A stretch of DNA of 64,000 nt, from NCBI GenBank assembly GCA_938743325.2, contig OW568879.1:558001-622000 (forward strand). Reading direction: 5' to 3'. The notes beneath the pieces are model-generated. The model was not told the DNA's origin and made no database searches. It saw only the letters and a program-made list of their open reading frames with translations. Position numbers and translations under genes: made by a program. The stretch comes from Pycnococcus provasolii (Eukaryota; Chlorophyta; Pseudoscourfieldiophyceae; Pseudoscourfieldiales; Pycnococcaceae). Positions 45,121 through 54,200 of this stretch are shown here, one piece after another. Within the stretch, counting starts at the first letter, position 1; each line of letters starts with the position of its first letter.

Positions 45121-45570
45121 GGGATAGCAGGAAGTGCCATGGCCCATGGAACCGCTCGCTTTTCTCGTCTCGCTTCCCTCCGCCATGGCTCCCCCTCTCC
45201 CCCTCTCCCTGCCTCCCTGCCTTCCAGTCTGATTCCTGAGTACGAACGAAGGGACCAACTTGCGTCGTTTCTTGTCCCTCCCTCACCAGTCTCACATCAT
45301 GCGAGTCAATAAAGCTGTGTCATCACACCGTCCCAGCTTAACAAGAAGGAGTCGTTTTTCTCTCAGGTTCGCGACTTGCTTGGCGGACTTGCTTGCGAGT
45401 GTGGGTCTGTGGGTCTGCCTCTCCCCCATTTTTGCACGCCGGGCTTGCCGGGCAACCAAGGCAGAGGCCTGAAGCAGAGGCCGGAGGCGATGGCCATGGG
45501 GAGACAAGCTCACGAGAAAAACTCCAGCAAACCTCAGACCCGAAATTTCCAAAACGGCAAAACCACTCTC

Positions 45571-45655
45571 CCGACCAAATCCCCCGACCCGACCATCCGA
45601 TCCAATCCCCCGACCCGACCATCCGACCAAATCCCCCGACCAAACTCTCCGACCC
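45571..45655. repeat. About 25-bp tandem repeat (ATCCCCCGACCCGACCATCC)
   Basis: Two close copies plus a partial third, upstream of OSCP. The unit is C-rich on the plus strand. Confidence 0.8.
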
Positions 45656-45820
45656 ACAGGGTAACCCCGGGGGCCCGACAGGCCAGCACAGTGTTGCTCT
45701 TTGGCGAGACTCGGGCGCTGGCTCTTTGGTGGTCGGCGCACCCCCCCCCCCCCGGGGGGGCCTCGGCTCAACGGGAGGGTTTTCATTTCAGCCGCGAGGG
45801 TTTTCATCCTTCCCAGCAAC

Positions 45821-46564
45821 ATGCTCATGCTCCGGAGCATGTTGTCTCTGCGCTCATCCATGTTGGCAGCCAAGGCGTCATCCATGTCGTCTTTATCAGG
45901 AGGTCTTATTGGAGTGGGTGTTGTGCGCCCGTTTAGTGCCTCTGCCTCTGCCTCTGCTTCAGCTGCGGCAGCTGAGGGTTCTCCTCCTCCTTCGAAAAAG
46001 GTGTCCGCACCTATCAAGATGTTCGACCTCGATGGGAGGTATGCAACCGCACTCTACCAAGCTGCGGCGTCTCAAAATAAACTTGACGCTGTGAAACGAG
46101 ACTTTGAAAGTCTCGTGCAGGCAGCCAAGGGTTCGCCAACCTTCACCGGCTTTTGCATGGACCCAGTCATGAGCAGAGACAAGAAGACGCTGGCTATCTC
46201 CTCCCTCGCCGCGGACTTCAAGGTGGACAACGTCACCGCCAACTTCCTCAAGGTGCTCGCGGAAAACGGACGCCTCAACTCCATCTTCACAATCTCAGAA
46301 AGGTTCGAGGAGCAGGTGAACGCAAGTTCAGGAACGTTCGTCGTCAAGGTGACGAGCGCCTCGGAAGTCGCACCAGACGGATTGGCGGCTCTCGAGAAGA
46401 TTGTCAAGGAGAACTACGTCGACGCGAACGCCAAGGTGAAGTTGGATGTGACGGTGGACGAAAGCATCATGGGAGGATTCAAGCTGCAGATTGGAGAGCG
46501 CATGATTGACAAATCTGTGGCAACGAAGCTCAACCAGCTTGAACAAGCACTCCACAAAATGTGA
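45821..46564 (+). CDS. ATPO: Mitochondrial ATP synthase subunit O (OSCP/delta)
   Basis: 247 aa from the ATG at 45821; the frame is open further upstream but enters a low-complexity spacer. A basic, Ser/Leu-rich leader (MLMLRSMLSLRSSM ending RPFSAS) is a mitochondrial presequence. The mature part has the OSCP/delta domain: GRYATALYQAAASQNKLDAV, DPVMSRDKKTLAIS, NFLKVLAENGRLNSIFTI, and the C-terminal signature MGGFKLQIGERMIDKSVATK. OSCP links the F1 head to the peripheral stalk of ATP synthase in the mitochondrial inner membrane. The plastid delta subunit is the alternative, but the RPFSAS leader favours mitochondria. Confidence 0.93.
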   Translation: MLMLRSMLSLRSSMLAAKASSMSSLSGGLIGVGVVRPFSASASASASAAAAEGSPPPSKKVSAPIKMFDLDGRYATALYQAAASQNKLDAVKRDFESLVQAAKGSPTFTGFCMDPVMSRDKKTLAISSLAADFKVDNVTANFLKVLAENGRLNSIFTISERFEEQVNASSGTFVVKVTSASEVAPDGLAALEKIVKENYVDANAKVKLDVTVDESIMGGFKLQIGERMIDKSVATKLNQLEQALHKM

Positions 46565-46669
46565 GCCAATAACCAAAAATACAAGAAAAAAAAGGAAAAG
46601 AAACATGTTGTTGGTGCTTTTATAGTAACGTGAGCTTTACAAATTTAAAATTACATATCAAAGGTTTTG

Positions 46670-48460
46670 TCAACCTGTTTTCTTCTGAGGCGGTGTAGGC
46701 GGTGACAAGATTTCCTGTGGCCGCGTCGTGGTGGAAGAGGCTGCACGCGCCATCGTCCACTCCTCGACGCACGTTACCAAGCCTTCCACGCCGCAAATGT
46801 ACTCGGCAAGGAGCGCACACGCTTCTCCGCCACCTCCTCCGTTCACGTTCGACACGTTTTTCACCTTGCGAAAGTCGTCGTGCTCGAGCGGCGGGATCCA
46901 CCCGAGGTCGTCTATCACTGCGGAACCGGTTGCAATCTGAATGGCACGCACGCGCTTCGCATTCAAGTGCTTTCCAATATCCTCCGCGGCACATCGGAAC
47001 GCCTTTGCGTCCGAAGGATTCGTCAAACTTGACACGAGCTTCGTCGGCAGCGCGTTCACCATCACGCAGGGAAAACTTGACTGAGACGACATGCCAAGAC
47101 ATCGTTCCCACGTTCGATTGCGCCAGAACGAGCTCCCAAGTTCTGGCACGAATGCCTCGTCGCCATTCTCGACGTCGTCGCCGTTCGCGCTGTGTGCTGG
47201 CCTTGAAGCTCGCGTTTTGCCCGGTGCGGTGGAAACGAGTGGCCAAAGCAGTAAGAGCGCGTGAAACAGCTGAATCACTGCACCATTCTCGGGAGGGTGC
47301 TTCCTTTCACGCAGCTGGCGGAACATTGGCTCGTTCGCCGCCGCGGGAAGTGCCTCTTGAACGCGGTGCGTGATGGCATGCAGCGCTTCGGCGGACAAGC
47401 GCAGGCGCGATTCTGCTATCGACATGCGCATTTGGCTCACCCGCAGCCTTGCAGCCTCTCGAAATGCGTGGCAGGATGCCGCAAAGCTGACAAGCACGCG
47501 GCAGTCTTGTTCGAGGTAAGATACGAGATGTGTGAGCAATTCAGCAGGCCATTCGCTCGGCGGAGGGGGGGGTGGGGTACTGCTGGCGGCAGTGTCCGCG
47601 GCGGAGGTGGTGTTCGAAGATGGCTTCTTCGCGGCAAGCGCGATTGCATTTTTTGCGGCGCGCCACATGAGCCAAGAGGCGCCTCCGCTTTTCGCCGTTG
47701 GGGGCGGCGACGCCGCGGCATCCTCCAGAGCACCTTTCATCCACAGCTCCGCGTACCTCCTCTCCTGCACGCGTATGCCCTGTCCGTCAAGCGAGCCAAG
47801 GCGTGGTAACATGCTTGTGAGCACCTTACGGTAGTGCGGTATTTTGATTCGCTTCGTATTCTTCGGGTCGATGGCGTTTGCAACTGGGTTTCCCTTGAGC
47901 GTGAGCGAGTGAAGGTTGGCGATTGCGCATACCGCGGTGATAGTTCCGTCGACGTCCTCGAGTTGATTTTTCCCCAAGTCGAGTTCCTGCAGCTTGGGGC
48001 ACGAGATCGCGACGCCCTTGAAACCGTCCGGCGTGCTGATTCTGTTCTCTGCGGCGAGCAGTACGCTGATGGACGAGGGCAGGTACTCGAGCTTTGCGAT
48101 GCGGTTGTTGGAGAGGCTGAGAACACGTAGCTTGGTGAGGTTTTTCAGCGAGCTTCCGATCTCTTCGATTTGGTTGCCGTGCAGGAACACCGTCTTGAGT
48201 TCCTTGAGGTGTTCGAGGTGTTCAATGTGTTTGATTCTGTTTCTCTCGAGCCAGAGACTTTCCGCCGCTGGATACCTCTTGATGTCTGTCGAGATTGTCT
48301 TAAATCTCTGGCAGTTCAGGTAAAGCTGCGTGGTAGCGAGTGGACTCGTAGGTTGAGACGCCGCTCGGCATAGGTGCTTCAATAGCTCAGGCGTCATCGA
48401 CACGCCTAAAAGATCCCCATCATGGGAACGAGCGTCATCGCCACCACCATCGCTTGTCAT
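46670..48460 (-). CDS. Leucine-rich repeat (DNAAF1-like) plus F-box protein
   Basis: 596 aa. The N-terminal half holds five or six SDS22-type LRRs (around 45-205: LWLERNRIKHIEHLEHLKEL, VFLHGNQIEEI, LSLSNNRIAKL, LDLGKNQLEDV). They end in an LRR cap (HYRKVLTSMLPRLGSLDGQG) like that of DNAAF1/ODA7, the axonemal dynein assembly factor. Residues around 300-335 (WPAELLTHLVSYLEQDCRVL with VSFAASCHAFREAA) fit an F-box. A C-terminal region (around 420-590) with GWIPPLEHDDF is unassigned. An F-box would link targets to an SCF ubiquitin ligase. Whether the LRR part still relates to dynein assembly is uncertain. Two TGTAA motifs lie 15-34 nt past the stop. Confidence 0.75.
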   Translation of the reverse strand: MTSDGGGDDARSHDGDLLGVSMTPELLKHLCRAASQPTSPLATTQLYLNCQRFKTISTDIKRYPAAESLWLERNRIKHIEHLEHLKELKTVFLHGNQIEEIGSSLKNLTKLRVLSLSNNRIAKLEYLPSSISVLLAAENRISTPDGFKGVAISCPKLQELDLGKNQLEDVDGTITAVCAIANLHSLTLKGNPVANAIDPKNTKRIKIPHYRKVLTSMLPRLGSLDGQGIRVQERRYAELWMKGALEDAAASPPPTAKSGGASWLMWRAAKNAIALAAKKPSSNTTSAADTAASSTPPPPPPSEWPAELLTHLVSYLEQDCRVLVSFAASCHAFREAARLRVSQMRMSIAESRLRLSAEALHAITHRVQEALPAAANEPMFRQLRERKHPPENGAVIQLFHALLLLWPLVSTAPGKTRASRPAHSANGDDVENGDEAFVPELGSSFWRNRTWERCLGMSSQSSFPCVMVNALPTKLVSSLTNPSDAKAFRCAAEDIGKHLNAKRVRAIQIATGSAVIDDLGWIPPLEHDDFRKVKNVSNVNGGGGGEACALLAEYICGVEGLVTCVEEWTMARAASSTTTRPQEILSPPTPPQKKTG

Positions 48461-48996
48461 TTCATGTATTCCTGGATGTTTCGGAAACCAAGTGTGACGT
48501 CGCCCCTGGGGTTGATGACAAGAACCTGGAAGGGGAGGGGTTCAAGTACAAGGAGGGATCCCCAACCAAAGATGGAAATTGACCTACCTGGGAGGGGAAT
48601 TGGTTGGGATCCCCTCGGGGCCCCTTCCCCAACCAGTCAAGGCTGCCAAGTAGGAAGTGCCAGGGCCCGGATTGGGGCATTAGGGTTAGGGTTACGGCCA
48701 GGGTAGGAAGTAGGGGGGCCTTGATTAGGGTTAGGGTTACGGGATGGCGTTTTGGGGGAGCGTGCGCCTGTTATTTCTCACTGGGCCCTCCACCTATTCC
48801 TACCCGGTACAGTACGTCCTAGGCGCACGTGCCATCTGCTTTTGTCGTTCATTTCGAATCGGGGTGGCGTTAGTAACGCGTAGCAGTTAAAGTAAGCAGG
48901 AGCTTGTGCTTGAGTCTGTTTGGCGTCATTTGTCGTGTTTGTCGTGTTTGGCGTGTTTGTCGTGTTTTGTGTTTGGGCAGGCATATATATATATAT
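48461..48996. promoter_or_regulatory. Divergent promoter region of the LRR-F-box and RBR genes
   Basis: About 535 bp. It contains a telomere-like cluster (48680-48741), TTGTCGTGTTTGTCGTGTTT-type repeats at about 48928-48970, and the (AT)n tract ending directly in the RBR start codon. No other gene is seen. Confidence 0.5.
48680..48741 (+). repeat. Two telomere-like TTAGGG blocks
   Basis: CATTAGGGTTAGGGTTACGG and GATTAGGGTTAGGGTTACGG, separated by about 25 bp. The two blocks are almost identical. They sit between divergent genes, about 220 bp from the LRR-F-box start and about 255 bp from the RBR start. Confidence 0.85.
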
Positions 48997-51000
48997 ATGG
49001 CGGACATGATGGGAGAGTTGAGCGACATTGATGGTGCTCTCGACGACATCGATGACTCGTACTGCTCGGACGATGTCTCGAACGACGATTCGGAGTACTA
49101 CGGAGGAGACTCCGACCTTGATGGTCTCGATGATGACGACGACATCGACGCAGATGTCACCTTGGAAGCCGCCTCATCATCGGAAGCTCCGTTCTCTGTG
49201 TTCACCTTTCAAGACGTCAACAGTCAGCAAAAGCAATCGGTTGACCTTTTGAGTGCTGTACTGGGTGTGCAACCTGGTGAGGCGTTCGCCTTGCTGAGGT
49301 CGCACAAGTGGGACACGAACCGTGTGCACGACGAGTGGTTCGCCGACGAAAACGCCGTGCGCTCGCGCGTCGGTCTCGTCCACGAAGAAGGTAACACACC
49401 CTCAGCTTCCGACGAAGAACAGACCGCGTTCTCGTGCTGCTGTGCGATATGCTTTGACGAATTCAACGACGAAAAACAAACAGCCGCCGCGTCGTGCGGA
49501 CACAGGTTCTGCATCACGTGCTGGAAAGGATACGTACACGAAAGCGTCTACAACGACGGGCTCGGGTGCCTGAACCTGAGGTGCCCCGACCCCAGCTGCG
49601 GTGCACTCGTCGACGCGGACATGGTGAAGAGACTCGTCGGCGACGCGAAAGAAACGACAGAAACGCTCAAGAGATACGAGACGTTCATGGTCCGCTCGTA
49701 CGTCGAGGAAGGCAGGCACATGAAGTGGTGCCCTGGACCAGGGTGCGATCGCGCTGTCGTGTATAACGCGCTCAGGACGGGAAGTGGAATCACCGAGCTT
49801 GAGCGCAGCAGCAGCGCCTTCTCCGCCGCTGTCTCCATCTCGTCAACCGCGACCGACGCTTCGGAACCAACCGCCCCAGTCAGCCCGGAGACACCGAATG
49901 CCGATGGGCCGATTCAGCGCGGGCTGGACGTCATCTGCGACTGCGACCACGCGTGGTGCTTCGCATGTGGCGAGGAGGCGCACAGGCCCGTCGACTGCGG
50001 CATGGTGCGCTCGTGGTTGTACAAGAACAGCGCGGAAAGCGAGAATACGAACTGGATCCTAGCCAACAGCAAGCCGTGCCCAAAGTGCAAGCGACCCATT
50101 GAGAAGAACCAGGGATGTATGCACATGGTCTGCGGACCACCGTGCAAGCACGAGTTCTGCTGGCTCTGCCTCGCTCCTTGGAGCGAGCATGGAGAGCGCA
50201 CGGGCGGTTTTTACACGTGCAACACCTACAACTCGCTGAAAAAGGAGGGAAAGCTCGACGACAGTCTGAAGCGACGCGATGCGGCGAGGCAGAGCCTTGA
50301 GCGCTACACCCACTACTACGAGAGGTGGATGGCCCACGAGCAGGCGAAGCGAGCTGCGATCGTATTGCTTCAGCGCTTTATGGGCAACGGCGCGGAATCA
50401 TCCGAATCGTCCGAGCGCAAGGCTGAGAAGAGTGCTGCGGGTGGTCAGAGTTCCAATTCAGGATCATCCTCCGAAATTATTACGCTGCAGCGTCTCGGCG
50501 AGGTGCAAAAGACGAGCTCTGGCCAGCTGAAGTTCATTACAGATGCCACACTGCAGATAATCCACTGCCGCCGCGTGCTGAAGTGGACATATGCACACGG
50601 CTACTATCGATGGCAGAAAAAAAAGGAGGTGGCACTGAAGAACCTGTTTGAGCATTTCCAGGGAGAAGCGGAGGCGTGCCTCGAGAAGCTTCACTTTTGG
50701 GTCGAGGAGAAAATCAAACAGTTTGTTCACGACGACGACGACGGCGACGACGAAAACGTAAACGACGACGGCGACGACGACGACGACGGGAACAACAACG
50801 GCGATAGCAACGACAGGAGTGCTGACGCCAGTGAATCGCCACAGTCGCCGTCCAAAAAGCTGAACTTCGCAGAGTATCGTTCGATGCTCACCGGTCTTAC
50901 TGCGGTCACCAAAGGATACTTCGAGCGCCTCGTCGCGGAGTTGGAGGGTGGCCTCGAGGGGATCAGCGCAAGGTACTCGGCATCTCCTAGTACTATGTAA
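48997..51000 (+). CDS. ARI: Ariadne-type RBR E3 ubiquitin ligase
   Basis: 667 aa from the ATGGCGGAC that ends an (AT)n tract. A very acidic N-terminus (Asp/Glu/Ser) and a UBA-like segment (around 75-115) precede RING1 (CCCAICFDEF, CGHRFCITCWKGYV, LRCPDPSCG, around 147-205). The IBR follows (MKWCPGPGCDRAV, CDCDHAWCFACGEEAH), then RING2 (CPKCKRPIEKNQGCMHMVCG, CKHEFCWLCLAPWSEHG, around 362-400). The Cys of MHMVC corresponds to the catalytic Cys that accepts ubiquitin in HHARI. The helical Ariadne domain follows (TYAHGYYRWQKKKEVALKNL). Ariadnes work with neddylated cullin-RING ligases, which fits the neighbouring F-box gene. ATGTAA at the stop contains TGTAA (50996-51000). Confidence 0.95.
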   Translation: MADMMGELSDIDGALDDIDDSYCSDDVSNDDSEYYGGDSDLDGLDDDDDIDADVTLEAASSSEAPFSVFTFQDVNSQQKQSVDLLSAVLGVQPGEAFALLRSHKWDTNRVHDEWFADENAVRSRVGLVHEEGNTPSASDEEQTAFSCCCAICFDEFNDEKQTAAASCGHRFCITCWKGYVHESVYNDGLGCLNLRCPDPSCGALVDADMVKRLVGDAKETTETLKRYETFMVRSYVEEGRHMKWCPGPGCDRAVVYNALRTGSGITELERSSSAFSAAVSISSTATDASEPTAPVSPETPNADGPIQRGLDVICDCDHAWCFACGEEAHRPVDCGMVRSWLYKNSAESENTNWILANSKPCPKCKRPIEKNQGCMHMVCGPPCKHEFCWLCLAPWSEHGERTGGFYTCNTYNSLKKEGKLDDSLKRRDAARQSLERYTHYYERWMAHEQAKRAAIVLLQRFMGNGAESSESSERKAEKSAAGGQSSNSGSSSEIITLQRLGEVQKTSSGQLKFITDATLQIIHCRRVLKWTYAHGYYRWQKKKEVALKNLFEHFQGEAEACLEKLHFWVEEKIKQFVHDDDDGDDENVNDDGDDDDDGNNNGDSNDRSADASESPQSPSKKLNFAEYRSMLTGLTAVTKGYFERLVAELEGGLEGISARYSASPSTM

Positions 51001-51266
51001 CTAACTAACTAAATAACGAACGAACAAACAACAACCGATTGAATGTGCAATGGTTTGAGTGGACGACCGTTGGACGAAGCAAACCCCCGTTTCCATTCCA
51101 GAATGATATACTACAGTATTCGTGCGTGTATGTACAAGGTTTAAATTATATTTTGTTGTCAGCTTCTTCTGTGCCTTTCTTTTTCCTTTGGTGAGCATGC
51201 ATGTCGATCTGTGTGTTAATTTTGGGTAGTGTGTGTTAAGGGTTGGAAGTTAGTGCGCCGTAGTGC

Positions 51267-54200
51267 TTAATTCCGCAAATTGGGTCGGGGGAACCATACC
51301 ACCACCGTATTGCTTCGGGAAGGTGTTGATGAAAAGTGCACTTGGCCGTGGTTCGACTCGTCGAGCTCAGATTCTGATGCACTAGGCTCCACGTCAAAGT
51401 TCCTTGCCCTACTGGGGCTACCTGGTGCACTATCACCACCACCACTGTATTCGCCGCTCCCACGCCCCTCATCCGAGCCTCGTCGCGATAACCTTCCCTC
51501 GTTGTCCTCATCTTCGTTCATTGACGAAGGTAGGTAGGTAGGTAGGGACTTTGAATTCATGACTATCGATGGCCGTCGACGAGCATTAAGAAATCCGTCC
51601 TTTGACGATGCCGTAGCCTTTCGTCGGATAACAAAATCGAGCTGATGCTGCAGCAGCTTGCTCGTCATAATCGGCGCCTTTCGACGCTTCATGGGTGGCA
51701 GCTTCTTGACCGGACTGCAATTCTCCATGACCCACTTCGCGTTCTCGACGCGATCATACAGCAGGATAATCTGCATGAGCTCGAGCAAAATCTCGTCATA
51801 GTCAGGGCGTGCAATCACATTGTATCGTCTGAGCATCTCCTCCACGCCTACCATCTTGAAGTCCAGGGGGTCAGTGAAGCATGGCATGGAATTGCCAGAC
51901 ATCTGCTGATCCTCCTCTCCTTCAGATGCACCATTGGACATCTGATTGCTCTCTTCCTTGAGGCTGGTCTGGATGGTTAGCAGCTTTGGTATGAATAGAC
52001 TGTATTCCGTCGAGTCGCTTGCCTGCTCGTTAAAGATTATGCGCTCCAGATCCTCGACGAAACGGTCAAAGTTACGCACGCCACCCTTTGCCGTGTTGGG
52101 ATTGTCGAGGTTGAAGTACCGAAGGACGAAGATCAGCCTCGTGCTCGGGGTGATCTCAGGTCGCCCAGTGAGAGACTCGAACATAGACATAAGCACTTTC
52201 TTTTCGCGTGCAGCTCGGTCAGCAAGTCTCGTCCCTTGTGGGTCACTGCCACCTGACGAGCCCATTCCTGCAGAACTTGCGAACTTGCCGGCGTTCTGCG
52301 CAAGCATTCGCTCGACGGGCAGCTGCGCAACTTCGTCGAGCCTCGATGTGCCGTCAATCACAGAGCTGTGATGTGTCTGCACCGTCTCCAACACCTGTCG
52401 ATCTGATCCCATATGTCTCTCGTAGCTTGCGCCGTACACCCAAACGAGAGGATTGTACGCCGCGCTCATACGGCTCACCACGCTCTTCAGAAAGTCGACG
52501 CGATACAGGCTCCTTTGCTTTCGACGATCAACCTCCCCTTTCGCCTTGCCAGCCATAAGAATCTTCTTCAGCATGGTCGCGGTCAGCAGGCCCAGAATGC
52601 CAACACCAAGAACCATCATCGAGATGGTCAGGAGGCGGCTGACGACGTGGCGTGGGGCCATGTCGCCGTACCCTACGGTGGTAATTGTGACAATGCAGAA
52701 CCACAGCACGTTAGGAATGCTCCCAAAATCAGGGTTCGACTGTTGCTCTATCGCCTTGAGCGCAAATGACACGAAAATGACGAAGATGCACAGCATCGTG
52801 ACCAGGAATGTAGATGGACGATCAATCATAAAGCTGATGAGAAAATTCTGCTTCGCGAAGCGACGGTAGAGGCGAATGATTCGAAACACCTTCAAGATGC
52901 GTGCAAGTCGAAAGAGACGGACGACGTGCCTTAGGCGCGTGAACACGAGGAAAGAGAGAGCGCCCACATCTGAAAGACCAGGAATGTCCGTGAATAGTGC
53001 GAGCATGTCCGTCCAGTTGCGACGGGCGAAGGCTCTGATGTTGGGAATTTTCTCGCGCTTGCGGTACGTGTAGCGCACCATGAGATCGAGCAGGAAGACG
53101 TACGTGATAAAGAAATCCGTCCACATAAGCGTATTTGCTGTCTTGATGCGTAGAGGCTCGCTTGAATAGAAAGGAATGGTCGCCACCACCAAGCTGATTA
53201 TTGTCAGCACCAGCAGCGCAGCCTCCGCGCCGAAGGAGACTAGCTGCATCGTAACCTGCAGTTGCATTCCTTTCTCCGCGTGCATCTTGCTGAAACTATT
53301 ACTCTCGCGGCGAGCTTTCGCTTCTTGTGTCATATCGTTATCATTGTCCGATGGGCCATCCTCCGCGTCAGATGCGAGGGCTTCGTCAGACAGATAGTTG
53401 GGAAGCTTCCCCGCCTCCTTCTTTTTCTTGGAGACGATGTGCGCGACAAAGAAAGCAATTGACGTCACCGTCACGATGTAGAGTGCCCAAAGAATGTACA
53501 GGATCGAGAAGTCATCCAAGCAGGCGCCTCGTTTGCTCGAACGTGTGCACGACCCGTGTGCGGCAATGAGGTCTGCGGCGTCCCCAATTTCGTCGTTGTC
53601 TGAGTCGAACATCGTTTCGCCGAAGAGTGGGAAGCGGTCTGCCGTGTCGAAGAGAACGTCGTTGTCCTTGTTCAGATCGACCAACTTAATTGCCGTGGCT
53701 GCGGACGGCGTCCTGGTTAGCCACACGACGGTGTCGTCGTAGATAGAAGCCGCATGGATGGCTGCCGTATTTGCCACCGTGCAGTGCACCGAGTATTCCG
53801 TCTTACGGCTAGGCACGTACGCGATGTTGTACAGCATGAGCATCATCTGGCCATCGACGAGGCGAACCCAGTACAGCAGGCTCTGCAGGCTTGCATCCTG
53901 AAGGCCGGCGATGTCCACCTCTCCCGGTTGGGTGATATCCACCCACTCCGCATTGTGCACGTCATAACGTCGAAGTGCTTTCCCGCTGTCGGTCCCGCCA
54001 CTCTCGACGAGCACGTACACCTGGTCCCCGGAAATGTCAAAGTCAACAAGCCTCGTGCCGTTGGATGGCAGAATGATAGGCTCCTTGATCTGACGATTGG
54101 GCAGGTTGATGACGTTGATCTGCGCTCCCGCAATGCCGCGCGCGTCGTCACCGGCGAAATCCAGGTTGCCGTCGTCGTCTAGCGTAAGCGGCGCGGTTGT

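Larger units (their letters stand above)
44549..45820. other. Repeat-rich intergenic spacer between INO80 and OSCP
   Basis: About 1.27 kb, with divergent promoters expected. It holds GTTGCCTCC-based direct repeats (about 45008-45120), a CCCCCGACC repeat (about 45571-45655) and a C15-G7 homopolymer junction at about 45741-45764. Several ORFs run through it on both strands, but they are low complexity and domain-free, so no gene is called. Confidence 0.5.

Noticed and set aside
44600-45700. A gene in the INO80-OSCP spacer (several 130-240-codon ORFs)
   Set aside because: The ORFs overlap on both strands, consist of repeat-derived low-complexity residues and show no domain.
51040-51086. Similarity to 62420-62460 (GGACGACC...TTGGACGAAG) on either side of the channel gene
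   Set aside because: Short and gapped; could be chance. Not enough to call a duplicated flank or second element.
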